From the NCBI RefSeq assembly GCF_006715495.1, contig NZ_VFNI01000001.1, forward strand, positions 868,001 through 932,000: DNA of 64,000 nucleotides. The letters are read 5' to 3'. Position numbers and translations under genes: made by a program. The stretch is from Herbaspirillum sp. SJZ106. Its GTDB lineage: Bacteria; Pseudomonadota; Gammaproteobacteria; Burkholderiales; Burkholderiaceae_D. Below, one piece after another: positions 56,971 to 64,000 of this stretch (the first letter of the stretch is position 1; each line of letters starts with the position of its first letter). The notes beneath the pieces are model-generated. The model did no database searches and was not told the DNA's origin. It saw only the letters and a program-made list of their open reading frames with translations.

Positions 56971-56993
56971 AAAAAGCCCGCACTGGGCGGGCC
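56971..56993 (-). terminator. Rho-independent terminator of the second chemoreceptor gene
   Basis: On the minus strand GCCCGC-ccagt-GCGGGC is followed by TTTTT, 52 bases after the chemoreceptor stop codon. Confidence 0.8.
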
Positions 56994-57044
56994 TGAGGTT
57001 GTCGGGGCCAGATCGGGCGATATCGATCTGGCAACAGGGGCCGG

Positions 57045-58835
57045 TCAGAACGTTTCCCAATCGCCTTCATTGTCGCCGGTCGGCAGGCGCGAAGGCGATT
57101 TCGCGGCGGGTTGGGTGGCCGGCTTTGCTGCTGCGGCTGTGTTCGTTTTGGCGGCCGCAGCCGCAATGGGCTTTGCCGGGGCCGGCCGGGTTGCCGCCGC
57201 GGGCTTTTTGATGGCGGCAGGGGCGGGCGCTTTGGGACGCGGCGCCGCCGCCGGCGCCGGTGCGGCCTGGACGCCGTGCGCTTGCGCGGCATCGATGCGG
57301 AAGCTGTTGACCAGCCCTGCCAGCGTGGAGGCCTGATCCTGCAGCGACTGCGCCGCGGCGGCAGCCTGTTCGACCAGCGCGGCATTTTGCTGCGTGCTTT
57401 CATCCATTTGCGAGATGGCGCTGCCCACTTCGGCGATACCGGCGCTTTGTTCCTGGCTGGCTGAACTGATCTCGCCGACGATGTCGGTTACGCGCCTGAC
57501 GCTGGCGACCACCTCGGTCATGGTCGCGCCGGCCTGCTCGACCAGTTTGCTGCCGGTATCGACCTTGGCCACCGAGTCGTCGATCAGCGCCTTGATCTCC
57601 TTGGCCGCCGATGCCGAACGCTGCGCCAGCGAGCGCACCTCCGACGCCACCACCGCGAAGCCGCGGCCCTGCTCGCCGGCGCGCGCGGCTTCCACCGCCG
57701 CGTTCAACGCCAGGATGTTGGTCTGGAAGGCGATGCCGTCGATCACGCCGATGATGTCGGCGATCTTGCGCGAACTCTCGGTGATGCCTTCCATGGTCTG
57801 CACCACCTGGCCGACCACGCTGCCGCCCTGGATCGCCACTTCCGAGGCCGACTCTGCCAGTTGATTGGCCTGGCGCGCGTTGTCGGCGTTTTGCTTGACG
57901 GTGGAGGTCAGTTCTTCCATCGCCGAGGCGGTCTCTTCCAGCGAGCCGGCCTGCTGTTCGGTGCGCGAGGACAGGTCGAGGTTGCCGCTGGCGATTTCGC
58001 CGGAGGCGGTGGCGATGGTGTCCGCCGAGAGCTTGATGTTGGAGATGGTCGACAGCAGCGAATCGCGCATGCTGCGCACCGAGAACAGCAGGCTGCTGGT
58101 GTCACCCGGCCTGGTCTCGATGTCGGGCGTGAGGTCGCCTTGCGCGATGCGGTTGGCGACATCGGCCGCACGCGCCGGATCGCCGCCGATGGTGCGCATG
58201 ATGCCGCGGTTGATGAAGACCACCAGCGCCACCAGCGGCAACGCCACCAGGGCAAACAGCGCGGCTATCTGCCACAGCGTACGCATGAAGGCGGCATGGA
58301 TGTCATCGGTGTAGGCGCCGGTGGTCATGTTCCAGTCCCAGGGCTTGTAGGCGATGACGAAGGAGGTCTTGGGCACCGGATCGGCTGCGCCTACCTTGGG
58401 CCACAGGTAGTTGACGAAACCGCCTTCGGGGGCGGCGCCGGCTTTCGAGATTTCCACGAACAGGAAGGTTCCGGCCGGATCCTTGAGTGTGGACAGGTCC
58501 TTGCCGTCAAGCTCGGGTTTGATCGGGTGCATCACGACGATCTGTTTGGAGGTCGAGATCGAGAAGTAACCATCGGCGCCGTAGCGGATGCTCTTGACGG
58601 CGGCGATGGCGCGTTTCTGGGCCTCTTCCTTGCTCAGTGCGCCGCTGTCGGCTTGTGCGCCATAGCTTTTGACCAGCGAGAGAGCGCTCTGGCCGATGTT
58701 GGTGAGGTCGTTTTTGCGTTCCTCCAGCCGGATATTGCGCATGGTCACCGCACTGAATATCGAGATGGCAAGCAATGCGGCCAGGCTCAGGACAAGCGGC
58801 AGCCAAAGTTTTTTATTGAATGACAGCTGGCTCAT
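57045..58835 (-). CDS. Methyl-accepting chemotaxis protein, single Cache sensor
   Basis: Chemoreceptor of 596 residues: membrane segment (about 11-32), an sCache_2-type periplasmic domain (about 40-185; [31 protein letters not shown]), second membrane segment (about 190-212), HAMP and a signalling domain with [21 protein letters not shown]. It ends in an Ala/Pro-rich tail and DWETF, close to the NWETF tether for CheR/CheB. The ATG at 58835 has a GGGAGA site. Cache_2 domains often bind small carboxylates; the ligand is unknown. Signalling part nearly identical to the receptor at 20756. Confidence 0.93.
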   Translation of the reverse strand: MSQLSFNKKLWLPLVLSLAALLAISIFSAVTMRNIRLEERKNDLTNIGQSALSLVKSYGAQADSGALSKEEAQKRAIAAVKSIRYGADGYFSISTSKQIVVMHPIKPELDGKDLSTLKDPAGTFLFVEISKAGAAPEGGFVNYLWPKVGAADPVPKTSFVIAYKPWDWNMTTGAYTDDIHAAFMRTLWQIAALFALVALPLVALVVFINRGIMRTIGGDPARAADVANRIAQGDLTPDIETRPGDTSSLLFSVRSMRDSLLSTISNIKLSADTIATASGEIASGNLDLSSRTEQQAGSLEETASAMEELTSTVKQNADNARQANQLAESASEVAIQGGSVVGQVVQTMEGITESSRKIADIIGVIDGIAFQTNILALNAAVEAARAGEQGRGFAVVASEVRSLAQRSASAAKEIKALIDDSVAKVDTGSKLVEQAGATMTEVVASVRRVTDIVGEISSASQEQSAGIAEVGSAISQMDESTQQNAALVEQAAAAAQSLQDQASTLAGLVNSFRIDAAQAHGVQAAPAPAAAPRPKAPAPAAIKKPAAATRPAPAKPIAAAAAKTNTAAAAKPATQPAAKSPSRLPTGDNEGDWETF

Positions 58836-59056
58836 GGTGACGTCTCCCTGGTTTGATGATGTTGTGTCGGCGTCTTTGCACCGTGGAAATTCCATTGCGC
58901 TTCACTTGTTCGGGCTGGGTGAGCACGGATGAGCGTAACACTGTTATCGGCACGGTATCCAGGGAACTTTATTTTCACAGGAAGGAATTTGGGGGGCGGG
59001 AAACAACGCCGCAATGAGACGCGGCATCCGGCCGGATCCGGAAAAACGGGGCAAGC

Positions 59057-59812
59057 TCAATGGCGGATCTGGTACCAGGCTTGTCCGATCCATTCGCGCA
59101 TGGCGTAGCTGGACAGCTGCAGGTTCGATGCGGAAGGGAAATAATCGGTGATCAGCGGCCTTGCCGCGCTGGTGAAGACCGTGGGGGCCGGCGTGACCTT
59201 GAATCCGGCGCCGGCAAAGGCGCGCACCGAGCGCGGCATGTGGATGGCGTCGGTGACCAGCAAGATGCGTTCGATGCCGGCGGCCTGGAGCAGCGCGGCC
59301 GACATGGCCGCATTGTCGTAGGTGGTGTTGGAGCGCTGCTCTTGCCAGCGCGCCTCGGCGCCGAGATCGCGGCGCAGGGTGCGCGCCATGAGCGCGGCTT
59401 CGCTTTCGGGCGAGCCGTCGGGATTGCCGCCGGTGACCAGGATCGGCAGCCCGGTCTTCCGGTGCAGGTAGGCGCCGTATTGCAGGCGTTTCATGCCGAT
59501 CAGGCTGGCTTCGTCGGTATTCCCGTATTCCGGCGCGTTATCCAAGCGCCCGGCACCCAGGATGACGATGGCTTGCGCATCGCCTGCCGCCGCCAGCGGC
59601 GGATACTGGTTCTCCAGCGGCCGCACCAGCAGCATGGCGCCGGGGCGCGTGCTCAGCACCAGCAACATGGCCACGCCCAGAAAGATCAGCAGATTGCCGG
59701 CTTTGCGCATGCGCCGGCGCAGCAAGAAGCCCGCCGCGCAAAGCAGGAGCGAGTTGACCGGCGGAAGCAGCAGGGCGCTGGCGATGGCGGAAAGCAGGAC
59801 GGAAAAAGGCAT
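59057..59812 (-). CDS. YdcF/ElyC-like membrane protein (DUF218)
   Basis: DUF218-family protein of about 251 residues with two N-terminal membrane helices (about 3-25 and 38-56) and a periplasmic alpha/beta domain (AQAIVILGAGRLDN, LPILVTGGNPDGS, SNTTYDNAAMSAALL, LLVTDAIHMPRSVRAF). ElyC and SanA relatives affect envelope polymer synthesis. The start is uncertain: 59812 begins at the first helix, but ATGs at 59857 and 59878 are open and none has a clear ribosome site. Divergent from the HdeD-like gene. Confidence 0.82.
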   Translation of the reverse strand: MPFSVLLSAIASALLLPPVNSLLLCAAGFLLRRRMRKAGNLLIFLGVAMLLVLSTRPGAMLLVRPLENQYPPLAAAGDAQAIVILGAGRLDNAPEYGNTDEASLIGMKRLQYGAYLHRKTGLPILVTGGNPDGSPESEAALMARTLRRDLGAEARWQEQRSNTTYDNAAMSAALLQAAGIERILLVTDAIHMPRSVRAFAGAGFKVTPAPTVFTSAARPLITDYFPSASNLQLSSYAMREWIGQAWYQIRH

Positions 59813-59976
59813 CGGTGGCGGCAGTCGGGCAGCGAAAATGATTTCATTGTCGGCCATCCCGCTGTTTTGATCTACCATTGCCGCGGAGAAGAAAAGGGCG
59901 GCGGGTTGCCTTGCCGTACTGAACACAGCAGAATCGCGTCATTAAAAATGGAAGGGCGGACGCCCCGGGGAACAGA

Positions 59977-61458
59977 GTGATACGTCTTGTCTTGTTGTTG
60001 CTGGGGGCGGATTTCATCCGCCGTAATTGGCATGTGCTGGCGATCGTCGGCCTGGCCTGGGGCGCCATCGGCGTTTCGCTGATGATCGATGCCCTGGATG
60101 GGGTGCTCAATTTCCCGTTGTCCCTGTTCGGCTACCTGCTGTTGCTGGAAAGCCTGGCGACGCTCTGGGTGGCCAACAGCGGCATCGGCGCGCAGAAAAC
60201 CCTGCGCTACGTCAAGGGCGGGATTTTCCTGCTGATCGCGCTGTTGATCATTACGCCATTCCATGCCAACAACATGCTGCTGGCCATGCTGTTCGGCGCC
60301 GCCTTTGCCATCGGCGGCGGGCTGCAGATTACGTCGGCGCTGGTGGTGCGTTTCCCGCGCTGGCGCGCGGCGGTCGCCGGCGGCGGCGTGCAGATCGTTC
60401 TCGCCATCATCTTTGTCCAGCCGTATCCGACCCACTATAAGGGCACGGTGCCGTTCTGCCTGGCACTGGGCCTGATCTTCGGCGGCTGGAGCATGATCTG
60501 GCTGGCGTTGCGCACGCGCATGCTGCCGCAGCGCGTTTCGGTCGACATGCTGGCGCGGCGCAATAGCGCCGACAGCCGGCCGTTCGATGCCGGCCTGTAT
60601 CGCGGCGACGAAGCGATGAAGCCGATGCTGATGCAAGCCGATGGCGGCGTGCTGGGCAAGGGATGGAAAGCGCCGGCGGCAGCCACGGAAACAAGCCCCG
60701 GCCGGCAGGGCGGCGCAGGGGAAAATTCGCCGCAAGAGCAAGATGGCGATCAGCCTGCCATGACGGTGCACGTGTGGACGCCCACCGGCAGCGCCAAGGG
60801 GCCGGCGCGGCGCCAGCCGGTGATCGACCGCTACATTGCCGCGGTCGATACCAATGGCGTGATCTCCACCGGCCATGCCGCGCTGGAAGCGTCGCCCGAC
60901 CTGTACATCAGCCTGTATCCGGCCGAAGAGATCGATCGCTCGCCCGACCAGTTCGCCCGTCTGTTGCGCGCCACCGCCGATAACGACGTCAAGGGACGTT
61001 ACCTGAGCGACTACCCGAGCGAAGCCGCGGCATGGTGCGAGTCGACCGAAAAGATCGTGTTTCGCGACTACAGCCGCCAGCGCCTGGAGCGCTTCTGGCG
61101 CCGCTATCGCCAGAAGGAAATCTACAACCTGACCTATCGCAATTGTTCCAGTACCGTGGCGCAGGCATTGGAGGCCGCGCTGGAAGGCGTCATCGGTGCG
61201 CGCGACCGGCACTGGTTCAATGCGATCAGGATGATGTTCACGCCGGAGATCTGGGTGGCCAGCCAGATCCACAAGCGTGCGCAGACCATGGCCTGGACGC
61301 CGGGACTGGTGCTGGATTACTCGCGCGCGCTGCGGGCGGTGGTGCATCCGCGTCCCTTGTCATGGACGACATCGCTCCAGTTGGCCTTGCGCCAGAGCCG
61401 GCGGCTTCGGGAAATATGGCGGGCGCGCCGCAGTTACGACGAGCGGCGCGAACCCTGA
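59977..61458 (+). CDS. HdeD-like membrane domain fused to a possible permuted papain-like domain
   Basis: A 493-residue protein. Residues 1 to about 190 contain six membrane helices of the HdeD/DUF308 type. A low-complexity linker (about 225-275) leads to a soluble domain (280-460) in which His300 (GHAALEASPD) precedes Cys390 (YRNCSSTVAQAL). This His-before-Cys order resembles circularly permuted NlpC/P60-like (YiiX/LRAT) enzymes. GTG start at 59977 after GGGGAA. Enzyme activity is inferred, not shown. It is followed by the hydrolase gene after 51 bases. Confidence 0.72.
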   Translation: MIRLVLLLLGADFIRRNWHVLAIVGLAWGAIGVSLMIDALDGVLNFPLSLFGYLLLLESLATLWVANSGIGAQKTLRYVKGGIFLLIALLIITPFHANNMLLAMLFGAAFAIGGGLQITSALVVRFPRWRAAVAGGGVQIVLAIIFVQPYPTHYKGTVPFCLALGLIFGGWSMIWLALRTRMLPQRVSVDMLARRNSADSRPFDAGLYRGDEAMKPMLMQADGGVLGKGWKAPAAATETSPGRQGGAGENSPQEQDGDQPAMTVHVWTPTGSAKGPARRQPVIDRYIAAVDTNGVISTGHAALEASPDLYISLYPAEEIDRSPDQFARLLRATADNDVKGRYLSDYPSEAAAWCESTEKIVFRDYSRQRLERFWRRYRQKEIYNLTYRNCSSTVAQALEAALEGVIGARDRHWFNAIRMMFTPEIWVASQIHKRAQTMAWTPGLVLDYSRALRAVVHPRPLSWTTSLQLALRQSRRLREIWRARRSYDERREP

Positions 61459-61509
61459 GCTTTGACGATGCATGACGGCGCCGTGGCGGGCCGGGAAACG
61501 GAGAGAAGC

Positions 61510-62370
61510 ATGAGCATGCCGCAGGCGGCGCCGTTGGCGCCTCAGGAACATTGGTTGCAGGCCGCCGACGGCACCCGTCTGTTTTGCCGCGACTGGCTGT
61601 TGCCCGGCGCGACGGCGGCGGTGCAAATGGTGCATGGGCTGGGGGAGCATGGCGGGCGTTATGCGGAACTGGCGCGCTTGTTCAATGAATCCGGCATGTC
61701 GGTGCGCGTGTGCGACCATCGCGGCCACGGCAATTCCGGAGGACGCCTGGGCAGCCTGACGCGTTCCGACGATCTGTTGCAAGACCTCAAGCTCAGCTTC
61801 GACGACTTCGCGCGCCGCACGCAGTGCGTGCCGATCCTGTTCGGCCACAGCATGGGCGGCCTGGTGGCGGCGTGTTTCGCCACCGGCGGATTCAGCCCGG
61901 TGCGCGCGCTGGCGTTGTCATCGCCGGCATTGGCGCTGGATATGCAGGCTTGGCAGAAGTGGTTGCTGGCGCTATCGAGCCGGGTGGCGCCGGGCTATTC
62001 GTTGCCCACCGCATTGCCGGCCAGCCGCATTTCGCACGATCCCGAACAAATCGCGGCCTATCGGCGCGACCCGCTCAATCACGGCAAGATCGCGCCGCGC
62101 ATGCTCAATTTCATGCTGGATGCCATGCAGCAGGCCGTGTGCGCGGCCGGCCGGTTCCAGCAGCCGGTGCTGATGCAGGTAGCGGGCGACGATGCGTTTG
62201 TCGCCCCGCGCGGCAGCCGCGACTTTTTCGATGCCTTGCCGGCCGGCCGCAAGACCATGCATTGGTATGGCACGGCCTACCACGAGATATTCAATGAAGC
62301 GCCGGAAATCCGGGAGCTGGCCAGAAACGATCTGCGCCAATGGCTGGCGCAATTGCCAACGGATGCCTGA
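61510..62370 (+). CDS. Alpha/beta hydrolase, monoacylglycerol-lipase/lysophospholipase-like
   Basis: A 286-residue alpha/beta hydrolase of the PldB/MGL type: oxyanion motif VHGLGEHGGRY (41-51), DHRGHGNSGG (69-78), nucleophile Ser114 in GHSMGG, a late Asp in VAGDDAF and a His in TAYHEIFNE. No signal peptide, so it is probably cytoplasmic. The ATG at 61510 has a GGAGAG site; in-frame codons at 61462/61468 are poorer. Probably co-transcribed with the HdeD-like gene, which suggests envelope lipid turnover. Confidence 0.87.
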   Translation: MSMPQAAPLAPQEHWLQAADGTRLFCRDWLLPGATAAVQMVHGLGEHGGRYAELARLFNESGMSVRVCDHRGHGNSGGRLGSLTRSDDLLQDLKLSFDDFARRTQCVPILFGHSMGGLVAACFATGGFSPVRALALSSPALALDMQAWQKWLLALSSRVAPGYSLPTALPASRISHDPEQIAAYRRDPLNHGKIAPRMLNFMLDAMQQAVCAAGRFQQPVLMQVAGDDAFVAPRGSRDFFDALPAGRKTMHWYGTAYHEIFNEAPEIRELARNDLRQWLAQLPTDA

Positions 62371-62456
62371 AGCGACTAAAGACTCGGGTTCGGAAATTAA
62401 CCGGAAATTACCCATGTAAAGAGGGTTTCGGGCGCTTTCGCGCCCCTGCATCGGCC

Positions 62457-62588
62457 TCAGGGCTGTCCGCTGGGGGCATTGCTGAAGGCGCAACGGCTGT
62501 CGAATCCGACGAAGCCCGGCGCGCAGGCGCAGCCGCCCAGCGCCAGCAGCAGCGTGATGGCAGCGACAGTGGAGGCAAGACGCATCAT
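62457..62588 (-). CDS. Very small predicted lipoprotein
   Basis: A 43-residue frame, MMRLASTVAAITLLLALGGC then a 23-residue mature tail with two further Cys (CACAPGFVGF...SRCAF). The LGGC lipobox and hydrophobic leader support export as a lipoprotein. The ribosome site is weak. No family is recognised. Confidence 0.55.
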   Translation of the reverse strand: MMRLASTVAAITLLLALGGCACAPGFVGFDSRCAFSNAPSGQP

Positions 62589-62942
62589 GCGTATTCTTTC
62601 GTTCCGGTTTGCAAACCTGCGAGTGTAATGGCCCGTCAGGCTTTTGCAAGATGCAGGGGGGGAGGGCGCGCGCGCCTGGCGGCACGCCATCTTGTCATTT
62701 CCTGTCGACGCCGGTCTTGCCGGCACGGCAAGCAAGATTGCCTGGATTGCCTGACGGAAAAGAAACCTTGTTATCAATATCAATGATAAGAAGGCAAGAT
62801 AGAGAGGTAAGGGAGTGGCGGGATGAAAAAGAAAAAAGCGGATTGTCTGCATTGCAATGCGACAATTACCGCTTTTTCAGAGTTGCCGTTTTTACTCCCC
62901 ATCTCCTTGGGACAAGGAGAGCCGGCCAACCGGGGAAGCTGA
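62589..62942. other. Intergenic region with inverted repeats and a terminator
   Basis: No gene seen. It contains TTATCA-7 bases-TGATAA (62771-62789), a small stem CTCCTTG/CAAGGAG (about 62903-62919) and the strong terminator at 62832-62877. Confidence 0.5.
62832..62877 (-). terminator. Strong terminator of the 26-residue membrane protein gene
   Basis: On the minus strand AAAAAGCGG and ATTGTC pair with GACAAT and CCGCTTTTTT around an inner palindrome GCATTGCAATGC, ending in six T. It lies 66 bases after the small gene and can also act on the plus strand. Confidence 0.85.
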
Positions 62943-63023
62943 TTACTTGATCGAAATCAGGTAGCGGGCGACCATTGCGCCGATCAGCAGGGTGTAGGGC
63001 AGAAAGTCGGTAACGATGTTCAT
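62943..63023 (-). CDS. 26-residue single-pass membrane protein
   Basis: An ATG at 63023 with GGAG 6 bases upstream opens a 26-codon frame: MNIVTDFLPYTLLIGAMVAR and then YLISIK. The centre is one hydrophobic helix and the end is basic, so the C-terminus probably faces the cytoplasm. A promoter (63060-63089) and a strong terminator (62832-62877) frame it as an independent transcript of about 220 bases. It resembles no small protein I know; small subunits of membrane complexes and regulatory peptides are possibilities. Confidence 0.6.
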   Translation of the reverse strand: MNIVTDFLPYTLLIGAMVARYLISIK

Positions 63024-63059
63024 AATGAGCTCCGCAAAAAAGTTGATCTGTTGCGTTGC

Positions 63060-63089
63060 AATATATGTGTTTCATCGAAAAGCGGCCAA
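63060..63089 (-). promoter_or_regulatory. Predicted promoter of the 26-residue protein gene
   Basis: On the minus strand TTGGCC (63084-63089) and TATATT (63060-63065) are 18 bases apart. The expected start near 63053 leaves a leader of about 30 bases. The rest of 63024-63302 shows no gene. Confidence 0.5.
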
Positions 63090-63302
63090 TTTTGAATCCC
63101 AATATCAGTTATCGATTTCTTGAATAACTGGACGAAGCCCTGTGCGCATCATGCCCGGGTATCTGAAAACCCTTTGATATCAATGGCTTGCAGCCAAGTC
63201 GTTGCAGGGGAAAAGAGCCTGTGCAGCGATGTGCCGCGGAAAAGCATCGCCGCGCGGTGTTTCATCCGCGCGACATGCCAACGTTGGCGGCGCAGCAGGG
63301 GA

Positions 63303-63722
63303 TTATTGCCCGGCCAGGCTCATTTTCAGGCCGCGCAGATCGGAAGCGATGCGGATCCTGTAGGCGGCGCCGTTCTTCACATCCAGCGTGATCTTGTGCT
63401 GGTCGGTATACCCGGGCGAATTGAGGGTATGGACCGGTTTGACGCTGAAGACGTAACTGCCCGGCTTGAGCCAGATCGCCAGTCGTTCGCCGCCGGTGAT
63501 CTGCGCCAGCACCACGTCGTTGATGGCCAATTCCATCATTTCATTGTTGAGCATGCCGCTGTCGCGGGTGAACTCGATCCGGTTCAGCCCGCTTTCCTGT
63601 TGCGTCATGCTCTTGATATAGACGCGCGACGGCGGAATGTCCCCGCTGGCGGTCCGTTCGACCGGAGACGCGCACCCCGCCAGGGCGATCACGGTTGCAC
63701 ATGCTGCGAGCACTTTGATCAT
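63303..63722 (-). CDS. Predicted lipoprotein, unknown function
   Basis: A 139-residue lipoprotein: MIKVLAACATVIALAGC with the acylated Cys at residue 17, then a beta-rich body (SRVYIKSMTQQESGLNRIEF, GERLAIWLKPGSYVFSVKP, AAYRIRIASD). The middle resembles surface or carbohydrate-binding beta sandwiches (DUF2846-like pattern), but the assignment is not firm. The ATG at 63722 has AAGGA at 8 bases; the ATG three codons upstream lacks spacing. Confidence 0.78.
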   Translation of the reverse strand: MIKVLAACATVIALAGCASPVERTASGDIPPSRVYIKSMTQQESGLNRIEFTRDSGMLNNEMMELAINDVVLAQITGGERLAIWLKPGSYVFSVKPVHTLNSPGYTDQHKITLDVKNGAAYRIRIASDLRGLKMSLAGQ

Positions 63723-63779
63723 GTTCCTCATCCTTGTGTTTTTGATGGTGTTTCTGCTGGAGCCGGCAACGATAGCACG

Positions 63780-64000
63780 TCAGGCCCGGTTGCCGTCCGC
63801 GCACTGATGCGCCGCCGCCGCTTCCCGTTCCAGTTGCAGCAGGTGTTTTTCTATCTCGAAGACATGCGTGTCGTCGCTGCCCAGCTCGCGCAGCGCCTGC
63901 GCCAGCAGCAGCAGGTATTCGCTGTTGCGCCCGCTGGGGCCGGCTGCGCGGAAGATCTGGCGCGCGATTTCCTTTTCGCTGGCGGGGCCGGCGAAGGCGG
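63780..64000 (-). CDS. chaC: ChaC-type gamma-glutamylcyclotransferase, C-terminal part
   Basis: The window's right edge cuts this gene. The visible 73 residues include GPASEKEIARQIFRAAGPSG and RNSEYLLLLAQALRELGSDD, which match the C-terminal end of ChaC proteins that degrade glutathione to 5-oxoproline and Cys-Gly. The N-terminal active site lies outside the window, so activity cannot be judged. It ends 57 bases before the lipoprotein start on the same strand. Confidence 0.75.
   Translation of the reverse strand, partial: AFAGPASEKEIARQIFRAAGPSGRNSEYLLLLAQALRELGSDDTHVFEIEKHLLQLEREAAAAHQCADGNRA

Overview
The window looks like a chromosome segment of a Burkholderiales bacterium, most probably an Oxalobacteraceae member such as Herbaspirillum or a close relative. 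The grounds are high GC with strong GC3 codon bias, the betaproteobacterial style of the purine genes (PuuD urate oxidase with a cytochrome c tail, an OHCU decarboxylase fused to allantoate amidohydrolase, xdhABC) and intergenic repeat families that I associate with this group. The genus is inference. I saw no rRNA, tRNA, CRISPR array or intact insertion sequence.

Layout. 1-5.5 kb: an EmrAB-type tripartite drug efflux operon (outer membrane factor, EmrA, EmrB) divergent from a TetR regulator, with a perfect palindrome over the efflux promoter. 5.5-36 kb: a large purine and glyoxylate region. It holds guanine deaminase, xdhABC, an AzgA-type purine permease, a LysR regulator, glyoxylate carboligase, hydroxypyruvate isomerase, tartronate semialdehyde reductase, pyruvate kinase, a chemoreceptor, a probable 8-oxoguanine deaminase, the OHCU decarboxylase/allantoate amidohydrolase fusion, a urate/xanthine permease, a second LysR regulator, PuuD, a histidine/aromatic ammonia-lyase homologue, a Tsx-like porin, PuuE allantoinase and hydroxyisourate hydrolase. 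36-49.5 kb: a gamma-carbonic-anhydrase-like protein, a MITE-like element, small hypotheticals, a 2934-residue cyclic beta-1,2-glucan synthase, a three-BON-domain protein and two overlapping Crp/Fnr regulators. 49.5-53.2 kb: a Fur-box-controlled DUF4198/DUF3649/PepSY/DUF3325 operon that looks like iron acquisition. 53.2-64 kb: a SAF-domain oxidoreductase with a divergent LysR regulator, small proteins, a DUF1120 protein, a second chemoreceptor, a YdcF-like protein, an HdeD-like membrane domain fused to a possible permuted papain-like domain, a lipase-like hydrolase, small lipoproteins, a 26-residue membrane protein with its own promoter and terminator, and the end of a ChaC-type gamma-glutamylcyclotransferase.

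How it fits together. Purines can cross the outer membrane through the Tsx-like channel and the inner membrane through two NCS2 permeases. Guanine is deaminated to xanthine, XdhABC makes urate, PuuD makes 5-hydroxyisourate, HiuH and the OHCU decarboxylase domain make allantoin, PuuE makes allantoate, and the AllC domain releases ammonia. Glyoxylate from this route would be assimilated by Gcl, Hyi and GlxR to glycerate and by pyruvate kinase further on. Missing from the window are the ureidoglycine/ureidoglycolate steps, urease and glycerate kinase.

The best candidates for something new are the HdeD-papain-like fusion, the isolated 26-residue membrane protein unit, the ammonia-lyase in the purine operon with an unusual Ala-His selectivity pair, the Crp/Fnr pair with a palindrome at about -41.5, and a dispersed repeat that carries an extra 86-bp nested hairpin in one of its two copies.
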